Positions 47,037 to 56,389 of a DNA stretch of 64,000 bases are shown here, one piece after another. Both the position numbers and the translations under genes were made by a program. Position 1 is the stretch's first letter. Each line of letters opens with the position of its first letter. The stretch comes from a bacterium (GTDB taxonomy: Bacteria; Bacillota; Bacilli; Lactobacillales; Streptococcaceae), in the NCBI GenBank assembly GCA_905221105.1, contig CAJNBW010000004.1:1-64000 (forward strand). Reading direction: 5' to 3'. The notes beneath the pieces were generated by a model. It was not told the origin of the DNA and did no database searches. It saw only the letters and a program-made list of their open reading frames with translations.

Positions 47037-47063
47037 TTAGCACTCTTTTATCAAGAGTGCTAA
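47037..47063 (-). promoter_or_regulatory. Second CIRCE operator, upstream of the hrcA promoter
   Basis: A perfect TTAGCACTC, nine bases, GAGTGCTAA. It lies upstream of the -35 element, so the promoter is bracketed by two HrcA sites. Confidence 0.93.
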
Positions 47064-47083
47064 AAATCAGTCTGAAGACCTAG

Positions 47084-47109
47084 AAAAAAGACCGCCCTCA
47101 GGCAATCTT
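47084..47109 (-). terminator. Terminator of glnRA
   Basis: Minus strand AAGATTGCC / GGCGGTCTT (9 bp with two G-U pairs), loop TGAG, then TTTT. Confidence 0.85.
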
Positions 47110-47118
47110 TCCTCTATA

Positions 47119-48465
47119 TTAGTAAAGGTCTAAATAATTATCAATTTCCCATTGTGAAACGAAGGTTGCATAACTTGCCCATTCGATTCGTTTGGCTTCA
47201 AGGAAACTAGTATAGATATGTTCTCCAAGAGCCGCTCTGACAACTTCATCTTCTGTCAAAGCTTTCAAAGCGTTGTGAAGGGTTGATGGAAGATCTGTAA
47301 TACCAGCTTCTTTACGCTCTTCTGCTGTCATGATGTAGATATTTTCTTCGATAGGAGCTGGTGCTTCGATTTTATTTTCAATACCATGCAAACCAACTTC
47401 CAAAAGAACCGCCATAGCGATGTATGGGTTTGCCATCGGATCCACTGAACGCAACTCAAGACGAGTTCCCATACCACGTGAAGCAGGCACGCGCACAAGT
47501 GGCGAACGGTTACGGCCAGCCCAAGCAATGTAAACAGGCGCTTCATAACCTGGAACCAAACGTTTGTATGAGTTAACTGTTGGGTTCATGATAGCAGTAT
47601 AGTTGTAGGCATGCTTGATCAAACCACCAAGGAAATGGTAGGCCGTTTCTGACAACTGCATTCCTTTTGGATCATTTGGATCAAAGAAGGCATTATTTCC
47701 TTCTGCATCAAACAAGGACATATTACAGTGCATACCTGATCCAGCAATACCAAATTTTGGTTTCGCCATAAAGGTTGCGTAAAGACCATGTTTGCGAGCA
47801 ATGGTTTTAACAACAAGTTTAAAGATTTGAATCTTATCGCAGGCACGGAGAACTTCATCGTACTTAAAGTCAATCTCGTGTTGTCCAACCGCAACCTCGT
47901 GGTGACTGGCTTCTACTTCAAATCCCATTTTGGTCAGAACATTGACAATCTCACGACGTGTATTGTCCGCAAGGTCAGTAGGCGCCAAATCAAAGTAGCC
48001 ACCCTTGTCATTTACTTCAAGTGTTGGGTCACCATTTTCATCCAGCTTAAATAGGAAGAATTCTGGCTCTGGACCAAGGTTGAAAGATTTGAATCCTACT
48101 TCTTCCATGTGACGAAGAGCACGTTTCAAATTGCCACGAGGGTCACCCGCAAATGGTTCACCTTCTGTTGTATAGACATCACAGATCAAACCTGCAACAC
48201 TTCCATTTTCATCTCCCCAAGGGAAGACTGTCCATGTATCCAAGTCTGGGTACAAGTACATATCTGACTCATTGATACGTACAAAACCTTCAATAGAAGA
48301 TCCATCAAACATCGCCTTATTTGACAAGACTTTATCTAACTGTTCATCTGTAGCAGGAATTTCGACGTTTTTCATGGTTCCCAAAATATCTGAGAACATA
48401 AGACGAATAAAAGTAACATTTTTTTCCTTGACTTCACGACGAATATCTGCAGCTGTGATTGGCAT
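47119..48465 (-). CDS. glnA: Glutamine synthetase, type I
   Basis: Makes glutamine from glutamate and ammonia. The 448-aa product is of the feedback-inhibited Gram-positive GSI-alpha type without the adenylylation insert. [20 protein letters not shown] is the N-terminal motif, [20 protein letters not shown] the ATP/glutamate region, and [20 protein letters not shown] the C-terminal active-site loop. It is co-transcribed with glnR (36-base gap). Confidence 0.98.
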   Translation of the reverse strand: MPITAADIRREVKEKNVTFIRLMFSDILGTMKNVEIPATDEQLDKVLSNKAMFDGSSIEGFVRINESDMYLYPDLDTWTVFPWGDENGSVAGLICDVYTTEGEPFAGDPRGNLKRALRHMEEVGFKSFNLGPEPEFFLFKLDENGDPTLEVNDKGGYFDLAPTDLADNTRREIVNVLTKMGFEVEASHHEVAVGQHEIDFKYDEVLRACDKIQIFKLVVKTIARKHGLYATFMAKPKFGIAGSGMHCNMSLFDAEGNNAFFDPNDPKGMQLSETAYHFLGGLIKHAYNYTAIMNPTVNSYKRLVPGYEAPVYIAWAGRNRSPLVRVPASRGMGTRLELRSVDPMANPYIAMAVLLEVGLHGIENKIEAPAPIEENIYIMTAEERKEAGITDLPSTLHNALKALTEDEVVRAALGEHIYTSFLEAKRIEWASYATFVSQWEIDNYLDLY

Positions 48466-48501
48466 GAGTTTTCTCCTTAATGTATGACTACTTGCGGTTA
48501 C

Positions 48502-48858
48502 CTAACCGCGACCAAAAGGTGACCGTACTGAAGCAAAGCGACCCTGTTGGAGGAGTTCATTATGAAGTGCGCGACGCACCTCAGTCTGACTCACCGCTTT
48601 CTTGGATTTCGCTTCACGTTCAGCATATTTTTTCTTAATGGCAGCGATATTATAACCTTCAGAGATATAATCTTTGATTTCAAGCAGACGATCCATGTCA
48701 TTCAAGGAATACATGCGACGGTTTCCTTCGTTTCGATCAGGTTTAATCAACTCTTGATCTTCATAATAACGAATCTGACGCGCCGATAGATCGGTCAACT
48801 TCATAACACTGCCGATAGGAAAAACAGCCATATTTCGGCGAAATTCTTTTTCCTTCAT
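48502..48858 (-). CDS. glnR: MerR-family nitrogen regulator GlnR
   Basis: Represses glnRA and other nitrogen genes, with glutamine synthetase as the sensor. The product is 118 aa. The MerR helix-turn-helix is VMKLTDLSARQIRYYEDQEL and RMYSLNDMDRLLEIKDYISE; the C-terminal tail (RRALHNELLQQGRFASVRS) is the region that interacts with glutamine synthetase. A perfect GlnR box lies upstream of its promoter. Confidence 0.97.
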   Translation of the reverse strand: MKEKEFRRNMAVFPIGSVMKLTDLSARQIRYYEDQELIKPDRNEGNRRMYSLNDMDRLLEIKDYISEGYNIAAIKKKYAEREAKSKKAVSQTEVRRALHNELLQQGRFASVRSPFGRG

Positions 48859-48881
48859 TTACAATTTCCTTCTTTCTGTCT

Positions 48882-48910
48882 ATTATAGTCTAAAAAAAGA
48901 CAAACGTCAA
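48882..48910 (-). promoter_or_regulatory. glnRA promoter
   Basis: Minus strand TTGACG (48905-48910), a 17-base spacer, TATAAT (48882-48887). Confidence 0.85.
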
Positions 48911-48917
48911 TTGATAA

Positions 48918-48934
48918 TGTTATAAAATGTAACA
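48918..48934 (-). promoter_or_regulatory. GlnR operator
   Basis: TGTTATAAAATGTAACA fits the GlnR/TnrA consensus TGTNA-N7-TNACA perfectly. It lies just upstream of the -35 box and directly adjoins the stop codon of the upstream gene. Confidence 0.93.
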
Positions 48935-49462
48935 TTATTTTTCTTTTTTCTCTAAAAAGAGACGAATACGATCAATATCGTAATTTACGAGAATTGCAAC
49001 AAAAACTCCCATGAAAGTTTCTGATACACGCGCAAAAACGTACAAAATCGTCTCACCGCTCGGAATCGATAGGGTAATAATTAACATAGCTGCTACACCA
49101 CCTATAACACCTGCTTTGTTATTCATGGCCACATTTGTCATAATGGTTAACATGGTGCAGATTGGAACAACAACCAAGGTCACCCAAAAAGCCTCGTGGA
49201 AAAAAGTATTTAATAGGAAGAAGACCAGGGCATAGAGGCCACCGATACTATTTCCTAGAATACGCGAAGTCCCAAAATGGACACTCTTATCAAAACTCTC
49301 CCTCAGGCTAAAAACGGCTGTCAAAGCACCAATTTGAAGACCTTTCCAACCAAAAAAGCCAAAAATCAAGAGAACTAGAAAAACAGCAATACCTGTTTTA
49401 AAGGTTCGCATACCAAGTTTGAACTGGGATTTATCGAATTTATATTTTTTAAAATAACTCAT
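48935..49462 (-). CDS. Aromatic acid exporter / FUSC-like membrane protein
   Basis: A 175-aa protein with four or five membrane segments (TGIAVFLVLLIFGFFGWKG; GLYALVFFLLNTFFHE; WVTLVVVPICTMLTIMTNVA; VIGGVAAMLIITLSI), matching the DUF939/ArAE-type family common in streptococci. Substrate unknown. It lies between pgk and glnR on the same strand, and its last codon touches the GlnR box. Confidence 0.8.
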   Translation of the reverse strand: MSYFKKYKFDKSQFKLGMRTFKTGIAVFLVLLIFGFFGWKGLQIGALTAVFSLRESFDKSVHFGTSRILGNSIGGLYALVFFLLNTFFHEAFWVTLVVVPICTMLTIMTNVAMNNKAGVIGGVAAMLIITLSIPSGETILYVFARVSETFMGVFVAILVNYDIDRIRLFLEKKEK

Positions 49463-49546
49463 AATCTCAACTTTCTATTTCCATTTTATCATAATTTGGG
49501 TGATTTTATGAGCAATAGGTGAGAGGAAGCGTTTTTATTTTCAGTA

Positions 49547-49580
49547 AAAGAAAAGAGGAACTTTCATCCCTCTCTTCTTT
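49547..49580 (-). terminator. Terminator of pgk
   Basis: Minus strand AAAGAAGAGAGG / CCTCTTTTCTTT stem with a ten-base loop and a T-rich end. Confidence 0.85.
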
Positions 49581-49597
49581 GATTCATTTAGTAAATC

Positions 49598-50794
49598 TTA
49601 TTTTTCTGTAAGTGCAGCCAAACCTGGCAATACTTTACCTTCAAGGAGTTCCATTGATGCTCCTCCGCCCGTACTAATCCATGAGAACTTGTCTGCACGG
49701 CCAAGGTTAATCGCTGCGGCAGCTGAGTCACCACCACCGATGATTGATTTAACGCCTGGTTGTTTCACGATAGCGTCCATCACACCGATTGTACCAGCTT
49801 GGAAGTCTGGGTTTTCAAATACACCCATAGGTCCGTTCCATACAACTGTTTTAGCACCAGTCAAAGCTTCATCAAATTTAGCGATAGATTTTGGACCGAT
49901 GTCAAGACCAAGGAAGCCTTCAGAAACTGCTTCACCTTCAGTGTCACGCACTTCAGTGTAGCCAGCAAATGCGTTTGCTTCTTTTGAGTCAACTGGCAAG
50001 ATCAATTTGCCGTTTGCTTTTTCAAGAAGAGCTTTGGCAACATCCAATTTGTCTTCTTCTACAAGTGAGTTACCGATTTCGATACCTTGTGCTTTGTAGA
50101 ATGTGTAAGTCATACCACCACCGATAAGGACTTTATCAGCTTTTTCAAGCAAGTTTTCGATAACACCGATCTTGTCTGAAACTTTTGAACCACCAAGGAT
50201 AGCCACGAATGGACGTTCTGGAGTTTCAACTGCTTCTTGGATGTAGGCAATTTCGTTTTCAAGAAGGAAACCAGCAACTGCTTTTTCAACGTTTGCTGAG
50301 ATACCAACGTTAGATGCGTGTGCACGGTGAGCTGTACCGAATGCATCATTTACGAAGATACCATCTCCAAGTGATGCCCAGTATTTACCAAGCTCAGGAT
50401 CGTTTTTAGATTCTTTTTTGCCATCAACATCTTCGTAACGAGTGTTTTCAACCAAAAGAACTTGTCCATCTTCAAGAGCGTTGATAGCTGCTTCCAATTC
50501 AGCACCACGAGTTACACCTGGGAAAACAACATCTTGACCAAGTTTTGCTGCCAAGTCTGCCGCTACAGGAGCAAGTGATTTACCAGCTTTATCAGCTTCT
50601 TCTTTCACACGTCCAAGGTGAGAGAAAAGAATTGCACGTCCACCTTGTTCGATGATGTACTTAATAGTTGGAAGAGCTGCTGTGATACGGTTGTCGTTAG
50701 TGATTACGCCATCTTTCAATGGTACGTTGAAGTCAACACGAACGAGGACTTTTTTACCTTTCAAGTCAACGTCTTTAACAGTAAGTTTTGCCAT
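49598..50794 (-). CDS. pgk: Phosphoglycerate kinase
   Basis: Glycolytic enzyme making ATP from 1,3-bisphosphoglycerate. The 398-aa product has [20 protein letters not shown] (substrate motif), [28 protein letters not shown] (hinge and nucleotide domain) and [13 protein letters not shown] near the C terminus. Codon use is strongly biased, as expected for a highly expressed gene. Its own extended -10 promoter lies upstream. Confidence 0.98.
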   Translation of the reverse strand: MAKLTVKDVDLKGKKVLVRVDFNVPLKDGVITNDNRITAALPTIKYIIEQGGRAILFSHLGRVKEEADKAGKSLAPVAADLAAKLGQDVVFPGVTRGAELEAAINALEDGQVLLVENTRYEDVDGKKESKNDPELGKYWASLGDGIFVNDAFGTAHRAHASNVGISANVEKAVAGFLLENEIAYIQEAVETPERPFVAILGGSKVSDKIGVIENLLEKADKVLIGGGMTYTFYKAQGIEIGNSLVEEDKLDVAKALLEKANGKLILPVDSKEANAFAGYTEVRDTEGEAVSEGFLGLDIGPKSIAKFDEALTGAKTVVWNGPMGVFENPDFQAGTIGVMDAIVKQPGVKSIIGGGDSAAAAINLGRADKFSWISTGGGASMELLEGKVLPGLAALTEK

Positions 50795-50830
50795 GTTACA
50801 AAAACCCCTTTATTTATTTTATTCGAAACT

Positions 50831-50839
50831 ATTATATCA
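50831..50839 (-). promoter_or_regulatory. Extended -10 promoter of pgk
   Basis: Minus strand TGATATAAT, 37 bases upstream of the pgk ATG. Confidence 0.75.
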
Positions 50840-50961
50840 CACTTTGGAAATATAAGGAAAGATTTCACAAGATTTTTCGATATTTAATCTTCATGTTATG
50901 TTAGAGTGTATTATTTTTTCTTTTCCTAACGAATTTTCTTTCTAAAATCTTAGCTTAACAC

Positions 50962-50990
50962 TTGTTAGATTCACTTTTATCCTTTAAAAT
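50962..50990 (+). promoter_or_regulatory. Promoter of the Na/Pi cotransporter gene
   Basis: TTGTTA (50962-50967), a 17-base spacer, TAAAAT (50985-50990). A GGAGG follows at 51019-51027. Confidence 0.75.
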
Positions 50991-51033
50991 AGAATAGGAG
51001 AAATTCCGTTATTATTTTTCGGAGGAAAAAGAA

Positions 51034-52665
51034 ATGTCCATTAATTGGCAGGAAATTTTATTTCACTTTTTAGGTGGTCTGGGACTATTCTTATATAGTA
51101 TCAAGACCATGGGAGACGGTTTGCAACAAGCTGCTGGAGATCGCCTTCGTTTTTACATTGACAAGTACACTAGTAATCCCTTTCTAGGTGTTCTGGTTGG
51201 GATTGTCGTGACTGCCCTGATTCAGTCAAGTACAGGGGTGACAGTTATCACGGTTGGTCTGGTCAGCGCTAGTCTTCTCACTCTTAGACAGGCTATCGGA
51301 ATTATCATGGGAGCCAACATCGGAACCACCGTTACTTCCTTTATCATCGGTTTCAAGCTTGGTGAGTATGCTTTACCCTTGATTTTTCTTGGAACCATGT
51401 TCCTCTTCTTTACTAAAAACAGAACAGCAAACAATATCGGGCGCATCCTGTTTGGTGTGGGGGGAATCTTCTACGCCCTCAACCTCATCAGTGCCGGTAT
51501 GAGCCCTCTTAAAGATTTACCACAATTTAAGGAATATATGGTAACCTTGGGACAAAATCCTGTATTAGGAGTTTTTGCCGGTGCAGTGATTACCGTTCTC
51601 ATCCAAGCTTCTTCTGCGACAATCGGGATTTTGCAAGGGCTCTATGCAGGTGGATTCCTTGATCTTAAAGGTTCTCTACCGGTTCTCTTCGGAGATAATA
51701 TCGGGACAACCCTAACAGTTATCATCGCGGCAGCTGGAGCCAATATCTCTGCGAAACGCGTTGCTGCAACCCACGTTACCTTTAACGTTTTAGGGACTAT
51801 TCTTTGCTTAATCTTATTAGGTCCCTTTACGTCTATGATTGAGTACTTCCAAGCACTCCTTCACCTCTCACCTGAGATGACCATCGCCTTCTCGCACGGT
51901 GCCTTTAACGTAAGTAATACCATTGTACAATTTCCATTCATCGGAGCCTTGGCCTACTTTGTAACCAAGCTCATCCCTGGTGAAGATGAAGTTGTCAAGT
52001 ACGAGCCACTTTACCTTGATGAACACTTGATTAAGCAAGCTCCATCAATCGCTCTTGGAAATGCGAAAAAAGAACTCCTTCACTTAGGAAATTATGCTTC
52101 TAAAGCCTTTGACCTTTCATACAACTACATTATTGACCTCAATGAAAAGGTTGCTGAAAAAGGCCACAAGACAGAAGAAGCCATCAATACCATTGATGAA
52201 AAATTGACTCGTTATCTTATTACCCTTTCAAGTGAAGCTCTTAGCCAGAAAGAAAGTGAAGTGCTCACCAACATCCTTGATTCATCCCGTGATTTGGAAC
52301 GGATTGGGGACCACGCAGAAGCGCTAATCAATCTGACTGATTACCTTCAACGTAAAAATGTTGAGTTCTCTGAAGCTGCTTTGCAGGAATTGGCTGATAT
52401 CTATCAAAAAACCACTGGCTTTATCAAGGATGCCCTTGATAGCGTGGAAAACAATGATATTGAAAAAGCTCAAAGTCTGATTGAACGCCATAAAGAAATC
52501 AACAATATGGAACGTGTTCTCAGAAAAACTCACATCAAACGCCTCAACAAGGGCGAGTGTTCAACGCAAGCTGGGGTCAACTTTATCGACATTGTTTCCC
52601 ACTACACTCGTGTGTCTGACCACGCTATGAATTTAGCTGAAAAGGTCATTGCTGAACAAATCTAA
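51034..52665 (+). CDS. Na/Pi cotransporter family protein with PhoU-like domain
   Basis: A 543-aa protein. Residues ~1-310 contain the two inverted PNaS repeats with their QSS signatures (ALIQSSTGVTVITVGLV; VLIQASSATIGILQGLYAG). Residues ~345-540 are a cytosolic PhoU-like helical domain (LDSSRDLERIGDHAEALINL; FIDIVSHYTRVSDHAMNLAE). It imports or exports phosphate coupled to sodium, probably gated by the PhoU part. A BOX repeat begins at the stop codon, then a terminator. Confidence 0.92.
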   Translation: MSINWQEILFHFLGGLGLFLYSIKTMGDGLQQAAGDRLRFYIDKYTSNPFLGVLVGIVVTALIQSSTGVTVITVGLVSASLLTLRQAIGIIMGANIGTTVTSFIIGFKLGEYALPLIFLGTMFLFFTKNRTANNIGRILFGVGGIFYALNLISAGMSPLKDLPQFKEYMVTLGQNPVLGVFAGAVITVLIQASSATIGILQGLYAGGFLDLKGSLPVLFGDNIGTTLTVIIAAAGANISAKRVAATHVTFNVLGTILCLILLGPFTSMIEYFQALLHLSPEMTIAFSHGAFNVSNTIVQFPFIGALAYFVTKLIPGEDEVVKYEPLYLDEHLIKQAPSIALGNAKKELLHLGNYASKAFDLSYNYIIDLNEKVAEKGHKTEEAINTIDEKLTRYLITLSSEALSQKESEVLTNILDSSRDLERIGDHAEALINLTDYLQRKNVEFSEAALQELADIYQKTTGFIKDALDSVENNDIEKAQSLIERHKEINNMERVLRKTHIKRLNKGECSTQAGVNFIDIVSHYTRVSDHAMNLAEKVIAEQI

Positions 52666-52768
52666 TACTCTTCGAAAATCTCTTCAAACCACGTCAACGT
52701 CGCCTTGCCGTACTCAAGTACAGCCTGCGGCTAGTTTCCTAGTTTGCTCTTTGATTTTCATTGAGTAT
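52665..52768 (+). repeat. BOX repeat (boxA and boxC, no boxB)
   Basis: ATACTCTTCGAAAATCTCTT at the left and GATTTTCATTGAGTAT at the right, with CAAACCACGTCAACGTCGCC and CAGCCTGCGGCTAG between, match the pneumococcal BOX family. The boxB module is absent. The ends are inverted repeats (ATACTC-ATTGAGTAT type). It starts at the last base of the transporter stop codon. Confidence 0.92.
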
Positions 52769-52779
52769 AAGTACCAAGA

Positions 52780-52809
52780 AGCTATCCATCATAATTGGAT
52801 GGCTTTTTC
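52780..52809 (+). terminator. Terminator of the Na/Pi cotransporter gene
   Basis: AGC-ATCCA / TGGAT-GCT stem with a seven-base loop and TTTTT. Confidence 0.8.
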
Positions 52810-52842
52810 TTCTCCTCATCAAGAAGTTTTTTAAGCATATAA

Positions 52843-52878
52843 AAAATGCTTTGATTCACAATGGAATCAAAGCATTTT
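52843..52878. terminator. Perfect 15-bp hairpin at the end of the immunity-like gene
   Basis: AAAATGCTTTGATTC and GAATCAAAGCATTTT pair perfectly around a six-base loop. The stop codon of the minus-strand gene (52867) lies within the hairpin. Works as a terminator for the minus strand, possibly both. Confidence 0.85.
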
Positions 52879-53163
52879 AAAGAGCTCTCCATACATAAGC
52901 GCAGAAGCTGCAGTTCCTCTGTACTTGGCTTCTTCTCTTTTGATAAAACGAGCCAAATTGACCAGCTCAGGTGCCGGATGTTTGGGATTTAGGAGCAATT
53001 CACGATTGACCAGTCCTGAGAGACGGACTGCCAGCAATTGCTCATTTGTAGCAGGCAGTTTTTTAGCAGTCTCTAGGAGAGCAGCAACTAAATCTTCACT
53101 CAAATCATGTCGAGCATGATTGTAAAGATCTTTTATAAGGCTTTCTAGGTTTGGTTCTACCAT
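52867..53163 (-). CDS. Small helical protein, enterocin A immunity-like
   Basis: A 98-aa all-helical protein (MVEPNLESLIKDLYNHARHD; LVAALLETAKKLPATNEQLL; LNPKHPAPELVNLARFIKRE) that looks like the EntA-immunity four-helix family. This assignment rests on overall pattern only. AAGGAGG precedes the ATG at 53163; three upstream codons starting with GTG overlap that site. It follows pepA after 20 bases and is probably co-transcribed. Confidence 0.7.
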   Translation of the reverse strand: MVEPNLESLIKDLYNHARHDLSEDLVAALLETAKKLPATNEQLLAVRLSGLVNRELLLNPKHPAPELVNLARFIKREEAKYRGTAASALMYGELFKML

Positions 53164-53182
53164 CCCTACCACCTCCTTAAGT

Positions 53183-54247
53183 TTAATAATTTTTAATCAA
53201 ATCAACCGTTGAACGATCCAATTTTTTCACCAAGGCTTGCAAGAAAGCTTGCGCTTCTAGGAAGTCATCCATTGCATAAAGTGTTTGGTGAGAATGGATA
53301 TAACGAGCGCAGACTCCGATTGTTGTAGATGGGACACCACCATTTTTCAGATGAGCTGCGCCAGCGTCTGTTCCGCCTTTACCACAGTAGTATTGGTACT
53401 TGATACCAGCTTCTTCAGCCGTTGTCAAAAGGAAATCTTTCATTCCTGGGAGAAGCAAGTGACCTGGATCGTAGAAACGAATCAAGGTTCCATCTCCAAT
53501 CTTGCCTTGACCACCGTAGACATCACCTGCTGGTGAACAGTCAACTGCGAGGAAGACTTCTGGGTCAAACTTGGTTGTAGATGTATGAGCACCGCGGAGA
53601 CCAACTTCTTCTTGGACGTTAGAACCCAGATAGAGTTCATTTCCGAGTTTTTGACCTGACAGAGCTTCCGCCAACTCGCTAACCATAAGAACACCGTAGC
53701 GGTTGTCCCAAGCTTTTGAGATGATATTTTTCTCATTGGCTGTCAAGATTGCAGAACTATCTGGTACGATGGTGTCGCCAGGACGAATGCCAAAGCTTTC
53801 TGCCTCAGCCTTATCAGCAAAACCACCATCAAAGACGATATCTGCAATAGCAGGCATGGTTGGTCCACCCTTTCCACGAGTCAAATGTGGAGGAACAGAG
53901 CCTGAAATCACAGGAATTTCACGACCATCACGAGTCAGAAGTTTGAAACGTTGGCTGCTGACTACCATAGGGTTCCAGCCACCGATTTCTACGACACGGA
54001 ATGTACCGTCTGGCTTAATCTCGCTGACCATAAAACCAACTTCATCCATGTGAGAAGCGACCAAGACACGCGGTGCATCTGTAGCTTCTGAATGTTTGAT
54101 ACCAAAAATACCACCCAAGCCATCTGTCACCACTTCATCCACGTGCGGTGTTAACTTTTCACGAAGATAAGCACGGACAGGCGCCTCATGACCTGAGATC
54201 GCAGCTAGTTCTGTTACTTCTTTGATTTTTGAAAATAATGTTGTCAT
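53183..54247 (-). CDS. pepA: Glutamyl aminopeptidase (M42 family)
   Basis: A 354-aa cytosolic metallo-aminopeptidase releasing N-terminal Glu/Asp. Metal and catalytic motifs are present: LVASHMDEVGFMV (His, Asp), WDNRYGVLMV, NVQEEVGLRGAHTS (Glu-Glu), VDCSPAGDV, and CGKGGTDAGAAHL with a final His in RYIHSHQT. Length and motifs match streptococcal PepA. The upstream 54248-54405 shows no gene. Confidence 0.95.
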   Translation of the reverse strand: MTTLFSKIKEVTELAAISGHEAPVRAYLREKLTPHVDEVVTDGLGGIFGIKHSEATDAPRVLVASHMDEVGFMVSEIKPDGTFRVVEIGGWNPMVVSSQRFKLLTRDGREIPVISGSVPPHLTRGKGGPTMPAIADIVFDGGFADKAEAESFGIRPGDTIVPDSSAILTANEKNIISKAWDNRYGVLMVSELAEALSGQKLGNELYLGSNVQEEVGLRGAHTSTTKFDPEVFLAVDCSPAGDVYGGQGKIGDGTLIRFYDPGHLLLPGMKDFLLTTAEEAGIKYQYYCGKGGTDAGAAHLKNGGVPSTTIGVCARYIHSHQTLYAMDDFLEAQAFLQALVKKLDRSTVDLIKNY

Positions 54248-54405
54248 TTCAGTTCCTTCTTTCTTCCATCCATTTTACCACTTTTTATAGGAGAAGGATA
54301 GTGGGAAGGTGGATTAGTTTTTACTCAGTTTTCCAATAAAAGAGAGGGGCAGATATTATTTCAGGAATTTTTCTTTCTTTTTACATTAAATTGTCAGAAA
54401 ATTCA

Positions 54406-54434
54406 TTGACAGATTAAAGAAATCGTGCTACAGT
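54406..54434 (+). promoter_or_regulatory. Promoter of piuBCDA
   Basis: TTGACA (54406-54411), a 17-base spacer, TACAGT (54429-54434) with a TGC extension. A hairpin GGTATC-TTTC-GATACC (54445-54460) follows in the leader. Confidence 0.8.
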
Positions 54435-54483
54435 AATATCCGCAGGTATCTTTCGATACCAAATCTACATGAAAGGACGGGGT

Positions 54484-55443
54484 ATGAAACTTTCTCATTA
54501 TTTAATTGGCTTACTTCTACTCCTAGTCTTTCTCTCTATTAGCATTGGGACCAGTGATTTTTCATGGGGAAAACTCTTTGCTCTGGATCATGAAACTTGG
54601 CTTCTCTTTCAAGAGTCGCGTCTTCCAAGGACGATTAGTATTCTCCTGACAGCCTCTAGTATGAGTATGGCAGGGCTCCTCATGCAAATCATCACCCAAA
54701 ATCAGTTTGCTGCTCCAAGCACGGTTGGAACGACTGAAGCCGCTAAACTGGGAATGGTGTTAAGCCTCTTTGTCTTTCCGTCGGCTAGTCTGACCCAAAA
54801 GATGCTCTTTGCTTTTGTCTCATCCATTTTATTTACCCTCTTCTTCCTGGCCTTTATGACTATTTTTTCTGTAAAGGAAAGGTGGATGTTGCCCTTGATT
54901 GGGATCATTTATAGTGGAATTATCGGTTCTGTGACAGAAGTTATCACCTATCGTTTCAATCTGGTTCAGAGTATGACCGCTTGGACCCAGGGGTCCTTCT
55001 CCATGATTCAGACCCATCAGTATGAGTGGCTCTTCTTAGGGCTCATTATCCTGATTGCCGTTTGGAAATTGTCCCAAACCTTTACCATCATGAATCTGGG
55101 TAAGGAAACCAGTGAGAGTTTGGGGATTTCTTACTCCCTACTTGAAAAACTAGCCCTCTTTCTGGTTGCGCTAACAACAAGCGTCACCATGATTACCGTG
55201 GGTGGCTTACCATTTCTCGGGGTCATCGTTCCCAATCTTGTTCGCAAGCGCTATGGAGATAATCTGAGTCAAACCAAACTCATAGTCGTACTGGTCGGTG
55301 CCAATCTAGTTCTGGCCTGCGATATCCTATCCCGAGTTCTGATTCGACCCTATGAGCTGTCTGTCAGTCTCCTACTAGGAATCATTGGTAGCCTCGTTTT
55401 TATCCTACTTCTTTGGAGAGGGGGACGAAAAGATGCAGTCTAA
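54484..55443 (+). CDS. piuB: Iron-compound ABC transporter permease PiuB
   Basis: A 319-aa FecCD-type permease with nine or ten membrane segments. SRLPRTISILLTASSMSMAG is the conserved N-terminal loop, TVGGLPFLGVIVPNLVRKRY the coupling/export motif. The start at 54484 follows AAAGGACGGGG; the ATG at 54469 would put that site inside the gene. First gene of the heme/siderophore-type piu operon. Confidence 0.9.
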   Translation: MKLSHYLIGLLLLLVFLSISIGTSDFSWGKLFALDHETWLLFQESRLPRTISILLTASSMSMAGLLMQIITQNQFAAPSTVGTTEAAKLGMVLSLFVFPSASLTQKMLFAFVSSILFTLFFLAFMTIFSVKERWMLPLIGIIYSGIIGSVTEVITYRFNLVQSMTAWTQGSFSMIQTHQYEWLFLGLIILIAVWKLSQTFTIMNLGKETSESLGISYSLLEKLALFLVALTTSVTMITVGGLPFLGVIVPNLVRKRYGDNLSQTKLIVVLVGANLVLACDILSRVLIRPYELSVSLLLGIIGSLVFILLLWRGGRKDAV

Positions 55444-56389
55444 AAGCAAACATAGCAAGCTCTTCTGGCTTCTCATTATTCTGGCCATCGGAGCTTGTCT
55501 TCTCTACTTTTGGCCCATCACCCATCTATCTGCCTTTGCTTGGAAGTTGCGTTCCCAAAAGGTTGTCGTTTATCTCTTGGTAGCCATCGCGACTGGGATT
55601 TCGACCATTAGTTTTCAAACCCTAACGGAAAATCGCTTCCTGACACCTAGTATTTTAGGAATCGAGTCCTTCTATGTTCTACTACAAACTCTGCTACTAG
55701 TTTTTGAAAGCAAATTTCTTCAACTTGGGAAGTCTCCTATCTTAGAATTTCTAGTCTTGCTTCTGCTCCAATCCCTCTTCTTTCTCGCCTTACAAGGCTA
55801 CTTGAAGACACTGATGAAGCAAGACCTAGTCTTCATTCTGCTGATCTGTCTAGCGCTCGGAAGTCTCTTTCGAAATATCAGTACCTTCCTTCAGGTTCTG
55901 ATGGATCCAAATGAATACGATAAACTGCAGAACAGTCTCTTTGCTTCCTTTCAGCATCTCAACACTCCCATCCTAGCCATCGGTTCTCTGATCATCCTCG
56001 CTTTGACAATCTTTTTCTTTCGAAAAGCAGTCATTCTGGATGTCTTGCACCTGCAAAGAGAAACGGCTCAGATACTGGGACTCGATGTTGAAAAAGAACA
56101 GAGAGAACTCCTCTGGGGCATCGTGCTTTTGACCTCAACGGCCACTGCCTTGGTAGGGCCTATGGCCTTCTTCGGCTTTATGCTGGCCAATCTCACCTAC
56201 CTGATTGTCAAAGATTATCGGCACAAGTTGCTCTTTATCGTAGCCATTCTGATTGGATTTATTAGTTTGACCTTGGGGCAAGCCCTTATCGAACGAGTCT
56301 TTGCACTAGAAATTCGCATCAGCATGATTATTGAGAGCGTTGGAGGTCTCTTATTCTTTATCTTACTTTACAGGAGGGCGCGTCGGTGA
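55433..56389 (+). CDS. piuC: Iron-compound ABC transporter permease PiuC
   Basis: A 318-aa second FecCD-type permease (VVYLLVAIATGISTISFQTL; GPMAFFGFMLANLTYLIVKD). It starts at 55433 behind GGAGAGGGGGA and overlaps piuB by eleven bases. The frame extends upstream to 55385, which is inside piuB and not needed. Confidence 0.9.
   Translation: MQSKSKHSKLFWLLIILAIGACLLYFWPITHLSAFAWKLRSQKVVVYLLVAIATGISTISFQTLTENRFLTPSILGIESFYVLLQTLLLVFESKFLQLGKSPILEFLVLLLLQSLFFLALQGYLKTLMKQDLVFILLICLALGSLFRNISTFLQVLMDPNEYDKLQNSLFASFQHLNTPILAIGSLIILALTIFFFRKAVILDVLHLQRETAQILGLDVEKEQRELLWGIVLLTSTATALVGPMAFFGFMLANLTYLIVKDYRHKLLFIVAILIGFISLTLGQALIERVFALEIRISMIIESVGGLLFFILLYRRARR

Noticed and set aside
47037..47063. 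Terminator of the hrcA region
   Set aside because: The inverted repeat is an exact CIRCE with the nine-base spacer and lies upstream of the promoter, so it is an operator.
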